Position numbers and translations under genes: made by a program | In this document: piece by piece, positions 1 to 8,085 of the stretch | Layout of the letters: each line of letters starts with the position of its first letter | Numbering within the stretch: position 1 is the first letter of the stretch | Assembly (NCBI GenBank): GCA_903884265.1 | Contig: CAISEG010000062.1 | Coordinates: 1-39,861 of the forward strand | Reading direction: 5' to 3' | DNA: 39,861 bases | Source of the DNA: an uncultured Anaerolineales bacterium | Lineage (GTDB): Bacteria; Chloroflexota; Anaerolineae; Anaerolineales; Villigracilaceae | Notes under the pieces: generated by a model | Told to the model about the DNA's origin: nothing | Database searches by the model: none | Seen by the model: only the letters and a program-made list of their open reading frames with translations

Positions 1-674
1 ATCTCAAAGCGGAAGATAACATGCATCGGCATCGGTTCAAGCTCCAGGCGATTGATGACGGTATCTTCCTCGCCTAGCTCTTCCCAAACCTTGTATAGGG
101 TGGCAGTTTGAGTGCTCCGTTCGTACACCCATTTTAATTGCGACCTCATTCGGGCTCCGGTTTGCGGGTGGATCTTAATACCGGCGCCTTCGAATGGGGG
201 ATTCTTTTCTGGCCGGATTTCACCCATCCAGGTATGATCAATCTGATCGACATGCAGGACCAACAGTCCGCCGGGAAGAAGGTGACGGCGAATAGATTGT
301 AAACAATTCATTTGATCTTGTGGAGTGAGCATAAATTGAAAAGAATGCACCGGGATAATCACCAACCCAAACCGCTCGCCCAGATCAAAAGAACGCATAT
401 CCCCCTGTACCCAGCGGACATTAGGCAGGCCCTGTGTTTTCTGTTGAGCCACGGCAAGCATATCAGCAGCTAAATCTAAGCCGACCACGCGGACGCCTGT
501 GTGTGCCAGTCGCAACGCTACCCGTCCTGTTCCACATGCAATATCGAGCACGGCTTGCCCTTTTGCTCTAACAGCGTTTACCAATTTCAAATAATAGTCG
601 ATCTCACCCGGCCAATCGGGCATACCATCGTCGTACACGAGAGCATCTGCATTTGAAAAACATTGGTCCGTCAT
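1..674 (-). CDS. Class I SAM-dependent methyltransferase (partial, C-terminus beyond left edge)
   Basis: I translated this frame by hand; it stays open to the window edge. Residues around 43-48 read LDIACGTGR, the glycine-rich SAM-binding motif I of class I methyltransferases. It is followed by an acidic motif II (VVGLDLAADML) and by VRWVQGDMRSF, which fits the motif that contacts the adenine. The N-terminal YDDGMPDWPGEIDYY resembles small stand-alone methyltransferases of the Methyltransf_25 type. The ATG ending at 674 is preferred because AAGGA lies about 11 bases upstream; an in-frame ATG at 698 has no ribosome binding site. The substrate cannot be read from the sequence. About 225 residues are visible, so little is probably missing. 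It lies downstream of sbcC on the same strand with a gap of about 150 bases, so a shared transcript is possible but not shown. Confidence 0.85.
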   Translation of the reverse strand, partial: MTDQCFSNADALVYDDGMPDWPGEIDYYLKLVNAVRAKGQAVLDIACGTGRVALRLAHTGVRVVGLDLAADMLAVAQQKTQGLPNVRWVQGDMRSFDLGERFGLVIIPVHSFQFMLTPQDQMNCLQSIRRHLLPGGLLVLHVDQIDHTWMGEIRPEKNPPFEGAGIKIHPQTGARMRSQLKWVYERSTQTATLYKVWEELGEEDTVINRLELEPMPMHVIFRFE

Positions 675-826
675 ATTTAAGATTTCCTTGATGTTCATCG
701 ATACTCAGGGTAATTTAAATATTATCCATGATGTATTTTGCATCATGCTCATGGGGATTGAGTCCTCGACTTAATGATTCATACTCACCCCGAAACAAAT
801 GGTCCGGTAGCCATAAAATAATAAAG

Positions 827-3382
827 TTACATCACCGTTGCTGTTGATCCTGTCTCGGTTTTTTCGACCTCGATCCTGTTCGGGAAGGCGTCTTTTAGCT
901 CATCCAGATGGGTGATGACCAGGATCTTGGCGAAGTCTGGACGGACGGCATTAATGGCCTGGATCAACCGCTGGCGTCCCAGGGCATCCTGGGAACCAAA
1001 ACCCTCGTCAATGACCAGCATCTGCAAGCGTGCCCCCTTGCGCTGGGCTAATACTTCCGAAAGCGCCAGCCGGATGGCAAAGTTGACCCGGAACGCCTCC
1101 CCTCCGGAGAACATCTCGTAATCCCGTTCCCCGGCTCCATCGCTGACATGGATCTCAAGTGTCTCGCGCATATCCTTGCGCTTCTCATCTTTATACTTCG
1201 CCTGGGTCTCAAAATGAAGATGCATGGTATCTTCGCTCAGGCGGCCAAGGATTTCATTGGCCTTCATCTCGATCTCCGGCAAGGCCTGCTCAATGAGCAG
1301 CGCCGGAACACCGTCCTTGCCAAAGGCACGTTCCAGGGTCTTGTAACGGCCGATCTGCAGACCCAATTCGCCTCGCTCGGTCTCCAGTTTTTTCTTGCGT
1401 TTCCGTAAATCGCCGAGAACGGTGACCTTCTGACGGGCCGCGCCAACTTCCTGGTTTAACTGGTTCTCGCGTTCCTGTGAGTCGAACAGTGCTCGCTCAA
1501 CAGTATCCAAATCAGGAGCCTGGGCTTCAACAGCCGCCAGGGCCTCCAGCGCAGATTGATGCTCGATTTGCTGGTTGGCGATTTCCGCCGCCAGTATCGT
1601 TATCTGGGAATTGAGATTGGCGATCTCATCGTTGAGCGGTTTGAGCGCCGCCCGGGCAGACTCAAGCTTCCGAAAATCGGTCTCAGCAGGGCGTCTCTGC
1701 ATCTCTGTCCGCCGTATCGCATCGTGGGCAGCCGCATCATAACCGAGTGTGGCCAGGTCCTTGTCCACTTTTGCTAGTTTCTTACGCGCCTCGGCTGCAT
1801 ATTTTTCGCCTTCAAGCAGCTTGTTAACTTTCACCAAACGCTTCGCCCCATTGCTTTCCCATTCCATGGTCTGCTTTCGCATCGTCTCCAGCCGCTCGGC
1901 CAGTTGCGCGACGGTATTCGAGAGCGAGAGCCGGTCAGCGTCAGCATTGGCAGAGCTTGAAATTTGTTCCCTAAGACTCTCAAGTTGGGCTGCAAGGGTC
2001 TCCATTGCAGTCTTGTTCGCCCGGTAGGTATCGCCTTTGGTGTTCCCTTCGGCTTGCAATTGTTCCAGCGTGGACTGGCGATGCCCCGCACTTAGTGGCT
2101 GCCCGCATAGTGGACAAGCCCCGCCATCAGCCGCTTCAAGTTGTTGCATGCGCAGCTTGAGCTCATCCATTTCGATTTTCAGGCTGGCGTTCTCTGTGCG
2201 CAATTCCGCCTGCCGCTCGCGCCCGCCCTGGATCTGTTTTTCCAGCCTGGATCGTTCGTCCAGTTTCGTTTCGGCTTCGGTCAGAGCCTTTCTTGCAGAC
2301 TCCAATTCGGTCGCCAATTCAGCAGATAGTATTACCTGCTTGCCAACTTCAGCTCCCTGTTGCTCCAGGGTCTGTTTTTCTTGTTCCAACTTTGCCTTAT
2401 CGGCATTGATTTCGTTAAGAAATGGAAGCCGGAATTTTTCCTGCGCGTGGAATTGGGAAGCCGTTCCATCCCATTTTTCCAATTCCGTGCGAGCCTGCTG
2501 CCAGGCATTATAGGCCGCTTCGACCTCACCCGCGCGCCCCAGCAGGTCTGCATGGGGTTGGCGCTCGGCCTCTCGTTCGGTAAGGCGGGACCGGAGTCCG
2601 GTTAGAGTCGCCTGGGAACGTTCGAGGGTCTGCACCATTTTTTGGACCAGTTCGCGCTGTTTGTCCAGGCCGGCGCGCACCTGTTTGACGCTTGCAAGCG
2701 CCGCTTCCTGAACCTTGCGGATGGACACCAGACCACTAAGTTGTGTCTCCAGTTCGGCCAGGCGCTCCTTGCGGGGTTCTTCTTCGGCGAGTTCGGTTTC
2801 GATCTCGTTCATGCGGCCGTCCACCGCATCGAGATTGCTTTCCAATCTCTTGCGGCGCTCGGCAGTGCGTTCCTTATAGACTTCCCAAATTTCCAGGCCA
2901 AGTATGTTACCCAGGATATCTTTGCGGCGGGTGGGCGGCTGCTGGGCGAACTGGTCGGCGCGACCCTGCAGGAAAAACGATACATTGATGAAGGTTTCGT
3001 AATCGAGGCGCAGAACATTCTCGATGCGCGCCTGGGTCTCACGGATGGTATGCTCGGTCAGCGGTCGCCAGGTACCACCATCTGAAATCTGGAATTCCAA
3101 TGTGCTGGTCTTCCCCCGCGCCAGTGACCGGATGACCCGGTACTGGTTGTTCTCATACCCAAATGTGAACGCCACTTCAGCCGCTGTTGACTGCAGGTTG
3201 ATAACCGACTCATCCCTTTTACGCGCCTGGCCAAAAAGAGCCCAGGTCATCGCATCCAGCAGCGAGGATTTACCCGCGCCGTTCTGTCCTGAGATACAGG
3301 CCAGATCGAAACCGCTGAAGTCCAATTCGACCGGGTCGCGGTAGGAGAGGAAACCGGAAAGTTTCAGACGCAAAGGAATCAC
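827..3382 (-). CDS. sbcC: SbcC/Rad50-type exonuclease ATPase subunit
   Basis: An 851-residue SMC-like ATPase. The N-terminus has the Walker A motif GQNGAGKSS (about residues 33-41) after FLSYRDPVELDF. Long Glu/Arg/Leu-rich coiled coils follow, interrupted near residues 420-430 by the zinc-hook CPLCGQPL. The C-terminus has the ABC signature FSGGE and Walker B MLVIDEGFGSQD. This order is that of SbcC/Rad50, the ATPase of the Mre11-Rad50-type nuclease that opens hairpins and processes DNA ends. The family partner SbcD (Mre11) normally lies next to it, but neither flank here encodes one, so it must be elsewhere if it exists. The start codon follows an A-rich stretch without a strong ribosome binding site. 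The length is shorter than Escherichia coli SbcC and close to Rad50-like proteins of other phyla. Confidence 0.93.
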   Translation of the reverse strand: MIPLRLKLSGFLSYRDPVELDFSGFDLACISGQNGAGKSSLLDAMTWALFGQARKRDESVINLQSTAAEVAFTFGYENNQYRVIRSLARGKTSTLEFQISDGGTWRPLTEHTIRETQARIENVLRLDYETFINVSFFLQGRADQFAQQPPTRRKDILGNILGLEIWEVYKERTAERRKRLESNLDAVDGRMNEIETELAEEEPRKERLAELETQLSGLVSIRKVQEAALASVKQVRAGLDKQRELVQKMVQTLERSQATLTGLRSRLTEREAERQPHADLLGRAGEVEAAYNAWQQARTELEKWDGTASQFHAQEKFRLPFLNEINADKAKLEQEKQTLEQQGAEVGKQVILSAELATELESARKALTEAETKLDERSRLEKQIQGGRERQAELRTENASLKIEMDELKLRMQQLEAADGGACPLCGQPLSAGHRQSTLEQLQAEGNTKGDTYRANKTAMETLAAQLESLREQISSSANADADRLSLSNTVAQLAERLETMRKQTMEWESNGAKRLVKVNKLLEGEKYAAEARKKLAKVDKDLATLGYDAAAHDAIRRTEMQRRPAETDFRKLESARAALKPLNDEIANLNSQITILAAEIANQQIEHQSALEALAAVEAQAPDLDTVERALFDSQERENQLNQEVGAARQKVTVLGDLRKRKKKLETERGELGLQIGRYKTLERAFGKDGVPALLIEQALPEIEMKANEILGRLSEDTMHLHFETQAKYKDEKRKDMRETLEIHVSDGAGERDYEMFSGGEAFRVNFAIRLALSEVLAQRKGARLQMLVIDEGFGSQDALGRQRLIQAINAVRPDFAKILVITHLDELKDAFPNRIEVEKTETGSTATVM

Positions 3383-3477
3383 AAATCTATTTTAACCGCA
3401 AAGTCACATAGAACCAAAAGAAAAACAGGATTTTGCCTTCTGACTTTTCCATATACCTGGCTCGGAATTCATTTAAC

Positions 3478-3506
3478 TTGCCCATCCTCTGCAGGCATGT
3501 TATCAT
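3478..3506 (+). promoter_or_regulatory. Candidate sigma-70-type promoter for the Thr/Pro-rich protein and M42 genes
   Basis: TTGCCC at 3478-3483 and TATCAT at 3501-3506 are separated by 17 bases. The -10 matches 5 of 6 consensus positions and the -35 matches 3. A start point about 6-7 bases downstream would fall at the GTG codon at 3513, so the first message could be leaderless. Read from sequence only. Confidence 0.4.
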
Positions 3507-3512
3507 ACCTAG

Positions 3513-3929
3513 GTGGTCTCCAATCTTTCCAAGCGTAACCGTACACAGCTTATCCTGGCAGTCGTCGTTTTGGCAACTATACCTTGCTATTGTCTGGGAA
3601 TCATCATCCGGCAGCTTGCTCCCGACCGGAATTCTGTTACGCCGACGACCACTATTACGACCACATCCACAATTACTTCTACCTCCACTCCAACAATTAC
3701 ACTGACCCTATCTCCTACCTTGACCATCACCTCAACAACCACACCTTCGCCTACCCCCCCGCCAACAGCTACCCCTACGTACACACCCACCTGGACTTTT
3801 ACGCCTACATCCACTTTCACGCCGAGCCCAACGCCGACACAAATTCCAACCTTCACAGATACGCCTACTTCCACATTTACAGACACACCTGTCCCACCCT
3901 CACCCACCGACACCCAGCCGACCCCTTAA
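3513..3929 (+). CDS. Membrane-anchored Thr/Pro-rich low-complexity protein
   Basis: 138 residues. After a short basic start (SKRNRTQ) there is one hydrophobic helix (about residues 12-33, LILAVVVLATIPCYCLGIII). The rest (about 43-138) is almost wholly Thr, Pro and Ser in TPTPT/TSTFT-like repeats. Such tails are typical of exported wall-spanning linkers in Chloroflexota. No folded domain is seen. The start is taken as GTG at 3513, since an in-frame TAG immediately precedes it and no in-frame ATG follows; there is no ribosome binding site, so translation may be leaderless. The next gene begins 26 bases after the stop. The repetitive coding DNA also leaves the opposite strand open, but the hydrophobic-then-TP-rich order favours this strand. 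Function unknown. Confidence 0.6.
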   Translation: MVSNLSKRNRTQLILAVVVLATIPCYCLGIIIRQLAPDRNSVTPTTTITTTSTITSTSTPTITLTLSPTLTITSTTTPSPTPPPTATPTYTPTWTFTPTSTFTPSPTPTQIPTFTDTPTSTFTDTPVPPSPTDTQPTP

Positions 3930-3955
3930 TCCTTCCTGCAAACACCCAATTTCAA

Positions 3956-5029
3956 ATGACCGATATAACCCCCTTTCTCAAAGAACTGCTCTCCGCTCCC
4001 GGTCTCTCTGGCTACGAAGATTCTGTTGCAGAGATCATCTTCTCAAAATGGACACCCCTCGTCGACACGATCAACCGCGGCAAACTTGGCTCCCTGCATG
4101 GATTCCGGCACGGCACCGGTAAAAGCCCGCGCCCATCCGTGATGGTTGCTGCCCATATGGATGCCATTGGCCTGATGGTCACCGGCATAGTAGACGGCTT
4201 CCTGCGTCTCACCGATGTTGGCGGCGTGGACCCGCGCGTCCTGCCAGGCACACTGGTCACCGTGTACGCTTCGGGTGCTCAAGGACATCCTCCTATCCCC
4301 GGCCTGGTCGTCCAGCCGTCCATCCGACTCCTGCCCCCTGAATTAGGCCTGAACCCCGTTCCTCTGGAATATCTGTTCGTCGATACCGGTCTTTCGCCGA
4401 GTAAAGTAGAGCAGCTTGTCCGGGTAGGTGACACTGTGTCGTTTGCCCAGCCGCCCGTTGAGTTGAGCGGCGAGACTATCGCCGGTCACTCGCTGGATAA
4501 TCGCGCCTCCGTTGCTGCGTTAACCATCTGTTTGGAAGAGTTGCAGACCCGCCCACACATATGGGACGTGTGGGCTGTTGCCACCACCCAGGAGGAGGGT
4601 GGTATGAAAGGAGCCATCGGCTCAACCTTTGAACTGCACCCCACGATTGCCATTGCTATGGACGTAACTTTCGCCAAAGGGCCCGGCGCAAGCGATTGGC
4701 AGACCGTCCCTTTTGGTAAAGGTCCCACCCTCTGCATGGGACCCAATATCCACCCGGCCATGCACAAGGCAATGCTGGATCTGGCCGAAAGGCTCGAAAT
4801 TCCCTACGGTTTGGAATACACCCCGCGTCACACTGGGACGGATGGCTTCGCCACGCAGGTGGCGGCAGAAGGTGTCCCGACCCTTGTGGTGGGTATCCCG
4901 CTGCGCTATATGCACACGCCAGTGGAATTGGTCGCCATCAAAGATATTCAGCGTGCCGGGCGGTTGCTGGCTGAATTCATCGCCGGGCTGCCGGTTGATT
5001 TCATGGAAAAGATAACCTGGGATGATTAG
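3956..5029 (+). CDS. M42 family metallo-aminopeptidase, paralogue 1
   Basis: 357 residues with all the expected M42 metal and catalytic positions: AHMDAIGL (His67), SLDNR (Asp181), TQEEGG (Glu213/Glu214), AMDVT (about Asp236) and the C-terminal His in LRYMHTPVE. M42 enzymes are cytoplasmic, two-metal aminopeptidases that form large tetrahedral (TET) shells and trim peptides released by proteases. The ATG at 3956 is chosen because homology begins there (MTDITPFLKELLSAPGLSGYE); an upstream ATG in the same frame only reads the Thr/Pro gene out of frame. No strong ribosome binding site is visible, so coupling to the preceding gene is possible. Its end overlaps the next M42 gene. Peptide specificity cannot be predicted from these motifs. 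Confidence 0.93.
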   Translation: MTDITPFLKELLSAPGLSGYEDSVAEIIFSKWTPLVDTINRGKLGSLHGFRHGTGKSPRPSVMVAAHMDAIGLMVTGIVDGFLRLTDVGGVDPRVLPGTLVTVYASGAQGHPPIPGLVVQPSIRLLPPELGLNPVPLEYLFVDTGLSPSKVEQLVRVGDTVSFAQPPVELSGETIAGHSLDNRASVAALTICLEELQTRPHIWDVWAVATTQEEGGMKGAIGSTFELHPTIAIAMDVTFAKGPGASDWQTVPFGKGPTLCMGPNIHPAMHKAMLDLAERLEIPYGLEYTPRHTGTDGFATQVAAEGVPTLVVGIPLRYMHTPVELVAIKDIQRAGRLLAEFIAGLPVDFMEKITWDD

Positions 5030-6089
5030 GATGCCGACAATCGGAAACGCTCAACTCAAACTGCTTGAAAAACTTTGTAACGCCTGCTCTGTCTCCGGCG
5101 ACGAGGGCGAGGTGCGCAAGATCGTTCTGGAAGAACTCAAAGATCACGCCGAAAATATCCGGGTGGACGCTCTCGGCAACGTACTGGTCACTCGCCTCGG
5201 GTCTGGGAAAAAGCGCATGAAAGTAATGCTCTCCGCCCATATGGACGAAGTCGGCTTTATGTTGGTGGGAGACGACGGCGAGGGTCTGTTCCGCTTCGAG
5301 ACTGTCGGTGGGATGGATGTCCGCACTTTACCCGGCAAAGTTGTGCTGGTCGGCAAACACCACCTGCCTGGTGTTATTGGAGCACGCCCCATCCACCTGA
5401 CTACCACCGAAGAGCGCAGGCAAATAATCCCGCTGGATGCCCTGCGGATTGACATTGGTCCCGCTGGGGGAAAGACCAGGCTGGGCGATCGGGCCACTTT
5501 TGCCACCCGTTTCCAGCGCAATGGTCCGGTAATCATCGCCAAGGCTCTCGATAACCGTTTTGGCGTCGTCACCCTGCTTGAACTCGTCAAGAACGCCCCG
5601 GCCAATATCGATCTGCTGGTGGCTTTCACGGTCCAGGAGGAAGTTGGCCTGCGCGGGGCGAAGGTTGCCGCTTACGCCTTCAACCCTGACCTGGCGATCG
5701 TGTTGGATGCCACCCCCGCCAATGATCTGCCCAGCTGGGATGGCGAAGAAAATGTCTCATACAACACAAAACTTGGGTTCGGCCCGGCAATTTATATTGC
5801 CGACAGCGATTCATTCTCCGACCCGCGCCTCGTCCGCCATTTGAGCAGGACTGCCGAGAATGAAGGCATCCGCTACCAGTTCCGCCAGCCGGGCGGGGGT
5901 GGCACAGACGCTGGAGCCATCCACAAAGCGCGCACTGGTATCCCGAGTGTCTCGGTTTCGGTGCCGCACCGCTACAGTCACACTGCCGCCTCGATTGCCC
6001 GCCTGGATGACTGGAAGGATACCTTCGCACTGGTCTATGCCGCGCTGGTACGCCTCACACCCGATTTACTCGCCTCGGAGCGTAAATAG
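5022..6089 (+). CDS. M42 family metallo-aminopeptidase, paralogue 2
   Basis: 355 residues, with the family ligands again complete: SAHMDEVGFM, KALDNRFG, VQEEVGLRGA, VLDATPAND and HRYSHTAAS. It is clearly diverged from its neighbours, so this is an old duplication rather than a recent one. Its start overlaps the end of paralogue 1 by 8 bases (ATG at 5022; an in-frame ATG at 5031 is also possible), which suggests translational coupling. It contains an EGLFRFETVGGMDVRTLPG segment equivalent to the loop found in all three copies. Different M42 paralogues in one cell are known to assemble separate or mixed TET particles with different residue preferences; whether that happens here is inference. 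Confidence 0.93.
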   Translation: MIRMPTIGNAQLKLLEKLCNACSVSGDEGEVRKIVLEELKDHAENIRVDALGNVLVTRLGSGKKRMKVMLSAHMDEVGFMLVGDDGEGLFRFETVGGMDVRTLPGKVVLVGKHHLPGVIGARPIHLTTTEERRQIIPLDALRIDIGPAGGKTRLGDRATFATRFQRNGPVIIAKALDNRFGVVTLLELVKNAPANIDLLVAFTVQEEVGLRGAKVAAYAFNPDLAIVLDATPANDLPSWDGEENVSYNTKLGFGPAIYIADSDSFSDPRLVRHLSRTAENEGIRYQFRQPGGGGTDAGAIHKARTGIPSVSVSVPHRYSHTAASIARLDDWKDTFALVYAALVRLTPDLLASERK

Positions 6090-6166
6090 GACAGATGGAC
6101 TGAAATCCTACTCCACCTCTGAAACAGCCTCTTCCCCAGAGTAGCTATCATCTCCAAGGAGATTTT

Positions 6167-7162
6167 ATGAAGAACCTCATCCAAAAATTGACCGAAACCT
6201 TTTCCCCCTCCGGCAATGAAACCGTCATCTGCGAAGTGATCCGCAAGGAGATCAAAGCCTTCGTCGACGATGTCAGCGTCGACGCGCTGGGAAACTTGAT
6301 CGCCCGCAAAGGCTCCAAATCAAAAAACGGTCTAAAGATCATGCTGGCCGGCCACATGGACGAGATCGGCCTGATGGCCACCCATATTGACGGGAATGGT
6401 TTCATCCGCTTCACCGGCCTTGGCGGTATCCGTCTGACCGGCCTGACCGGCAGCCGCGTCCGCTTCATGGACGGCACCCCCGGCATCATCGGTGCAGAAC
6501 GGCTTACCGACCTGACCAAGGCACCTTCACTCGAGCAATGCTTTATTGACGTGGGCGCATCCAGCAGGAAGGATTGCCCGGTTAAGGTGGGCGACGTTTG
6601 CGCCTTTGATCGTCCCTTCCTTGACCTGGGAAACCGGATGATCGCCAAGTCCATGGATGACCGCATCGGTTGTGCGGTCATGATCGAAGCCTTGCGCACC
6701 ATGAAGGCTTCTCCTCATGAACTCTATTTCGTCTTTACCACCCAGGAGGAAGTAGGTCTGCGCGGGGCTACCACCTCTGCTTTCGGCGTGGACCCGGAAC
6801 TCGCCCTGTCTGTGGATGTGACTACCACCGGCGACACCCCGAAAGGCTCCAAGATGGAAGTTTCCCTTGGCAATGGCCCGGCGGTCAAAGTCAAGGACGG
6901 GGGCATGCTGGCCGACCCGCGCATCGTCAACTGGATGATCCGCACTGCAGAGAAGGCCAAAATCCCCTTTCAACGCGAAGTTCTCGAAGGCGGCACCACC
7001 GACGCGCGTGCCATGCAGGTGGCACGTGCCGGGATCCCATCCGGCTGCCTATCGGTCCCGACCCGCTACGTGCACAGCCCATCAGAGATGGTTGACACCG
7101 CTGATGTGCAAAACTCTGTCAAGCTGCTGGTCGCCCTATTGAGCGCTCCAGTAGGGTTATAA
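6167..7162 (+). CDS. M42 family metallo-aminopeptidase, paralogue 3
   Basis: 331 residues, the shortest of the three. Motifs: AGHMDEIGLM, KSMDDRIGCA, TQEEVGLRGA, SVDVTTTGD, and RYVHSPSEM near the end. All metal ligands and the general-base glutamate are present. It has its own strong ribosome binding site (AAGGAG at 6156-6161, 5 bases before the ATG) and lies 77 bases after paralogue 2, so it is probably co-transcribed but independently translated. A hairpin 20 bases after the stop closes the run. The family has also been labelled endoglucanase in older annotation; the residues seen support peptidase activity. Confidence 0.93.
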   Translation: MKNLIQKLTETFSPSGNETVICEVIRKEIKAFVDDVSVDALGNLIARKGSKSKNGLKIMLAGHMDEIGLMATHIDGNGFIRFTGLGGIRLTGLTGSRVRFMDGTPGIIGAERLTDLTKAPSLEQCFIDVGASSRKDCPVKVGDVCAFDRPFLDLGNRMIAKSMDDRIGCAVMIEALRTMKASPHELYFVFTTQEEVGLRGATTSAFGVDPELALSVDVTTTGDTPKGSKMEVSLGNGPAVKVKDGGMLADPRIVNWMIRTAEKAKIPFQREVLEGGTTDARAMQVARAGIPSGCLSVPTRYVHSPSEMVDTADVQNSVKLLVALLSAPVGL

Positions 7163-7181
7163 ACCGTCTTCATAATAAACA

Positions 7182-7201
7182 GCGCACCTGTTCAGGTGCG
7201 C
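7182..7201. terminator. Bidirectional terminator between convergent genes
   Basis: A perfect 9-bp inverted repeat (GCGCACCTG / CAGGTGCGC, two bases between) lies between the M42 stop and the convergent gene ending at 7236. The T-rich tract is poor on the plus strand (CGTTTGAT) and somewhat better on the minus strand (TGTTTATT). Confidence 0.6.
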
Positions 7202-7235
7202 CGTTTGATATTAAGGGCTATTTATTATCCGGCAA

Positions 7236-7526
7236 CTAACTGGCTTTTTCTTCTTCCTTCTTCTGCTTCTTGGGCATCCCCCACATGAAAATGGCTACGC
7301 CAAGCCCAATCCCGAAGGCACCCAGGGCTCCCCAGGCCAGGAAGTCAACCAGGGCAATCACCAGGCCGACCAGCGCCACGAAGACAATTGCCTGTAACTG
7401 CCAGACCTGCGCCTTGCGCAGCAAGTCGAGGCTTAGCCAGCCAATGCCCACACCCAGGAACGCCATGCCGATCAGGCGCAAAATTGAGGCGAGCAGGTTG
7501 ATAATATCGTAAACGATAGTTGGCAT
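7236..7526 (-). CDS. Small membrane protein, function unknown
   Basis: 96 residues. Three hydrophobic segments can be drawn (about residues 11-31, 45-64 and 66-84), and the C-terminus is a charged KKQKKEEEK tail typical of a cytosolic end. The start is well supported by AAAGGAGG a few bases upstream. It lies 31 bases after the DUF456-like gene on the same strand, so the two probably share a message. I recognise no family motif. Confidence 0.7.
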   Translation of the reverse strand: MPTIVYDIINLLASILRLIGMAFLGVGIGWLSLDLLRKAQVWQLQAIVFVALVGLVIALVDFLAWGALGAFGIGLGVAIFMWGMPKKQKKEEEKAS

Positions 7527-7557
7527 ACTTCCTCCTTTATCGAAAACAGAAAATGGT

Positions 7558-8067
7558 TTACGCCCAGGCCCAGATAAGCCAGAGGCCGATCATGACAAGT
7601 CCAATTATAAACCGGAATACAAACGCCCAGCCGCAACCGATCATCATCCCTTTCATGGAAGCCAGGCCTTTCCTGGCATCCTTCAAGCGCAACCATTCGA
7701 TCAGGAATAAAACCAGCAATGCAGCAAGGATTCCGCCAATGATCGGGATGGGGATGATAAAACTCCCCAGGATGGCGGATGCCATTGCGATCAAAATAAC
7801 CCACCAGGGAGCGCCACCTTTGTGCGCCTGTGTTCCCATGAGCACATTATCCAGGATGGACCCCACCAGCATCAATATTGTGATGAGTCCGAACATGACC
7901 CAGCCGAGCACCCCAAACCCGGCCGCGATCCCATAACCAAGCGCAGATACCCAGATGATCACCAAACCTGGGAGAATAGGGATCACCAACAGGCCCACCG
8001 CCATCATTACGATGGCAACACCTTTGGCAACCTGTTCGAGATCTATGCTGTAGGGACCGATCTGCAT
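7558..8067 (-). CDS. DUF456-like membrane protein
   Basis: 169 residues, strongly hydrophobic, with four to five predicted helices. Segments such as LLVIPILPGLVIIWVSALGYG near the start, and GGAPWWVILIAMASAILGSF then IPIIGGILAALLVLFLIEWLR, match the glycine/proline pattern of DUF456 proteins (internally repeated membrane proteins of unknown role). It follows serS by 18 bases on the same strand, so it may be read from the serS T-box transcript. The family assignment rests on pattern memory, not on a search. Confidence 0.7.
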   Translation of the reverse strand: MQIGPYSIDLEQVAKGVAIVMMAVGLLVIPILPGLVIIWVSALGYGIAAGFGVLGWVMFGLITILMLVGSILDNVLMGTQAHKGGAPWWVILIAMASAILGSFIIPIPIIGGILAALLVLFLIEWLRLKDARKGLASMKGMMIGCGWAFVFRFIIGLVMIGLWLIWAWA

Positions 8068-8085
8068 CTTCTGCTCCAGGATACC

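Noticed and set aside
727-747. Hairpin CATGATG-TATTTTG-CATCATG downstream of sbcC as a terminator
   Set aside because: Only 7 bp, AT-rich and without a T-run, so too weak to list.
3587-3913. A Val/Gly-rich frame antisense to the Thr/Pro-rich gene
   Set aside because: It is the automatic complement of ACN/CCN repeats. The plus strand has a membrane helix before the repeat and a promoter candidate, so it is preferred.
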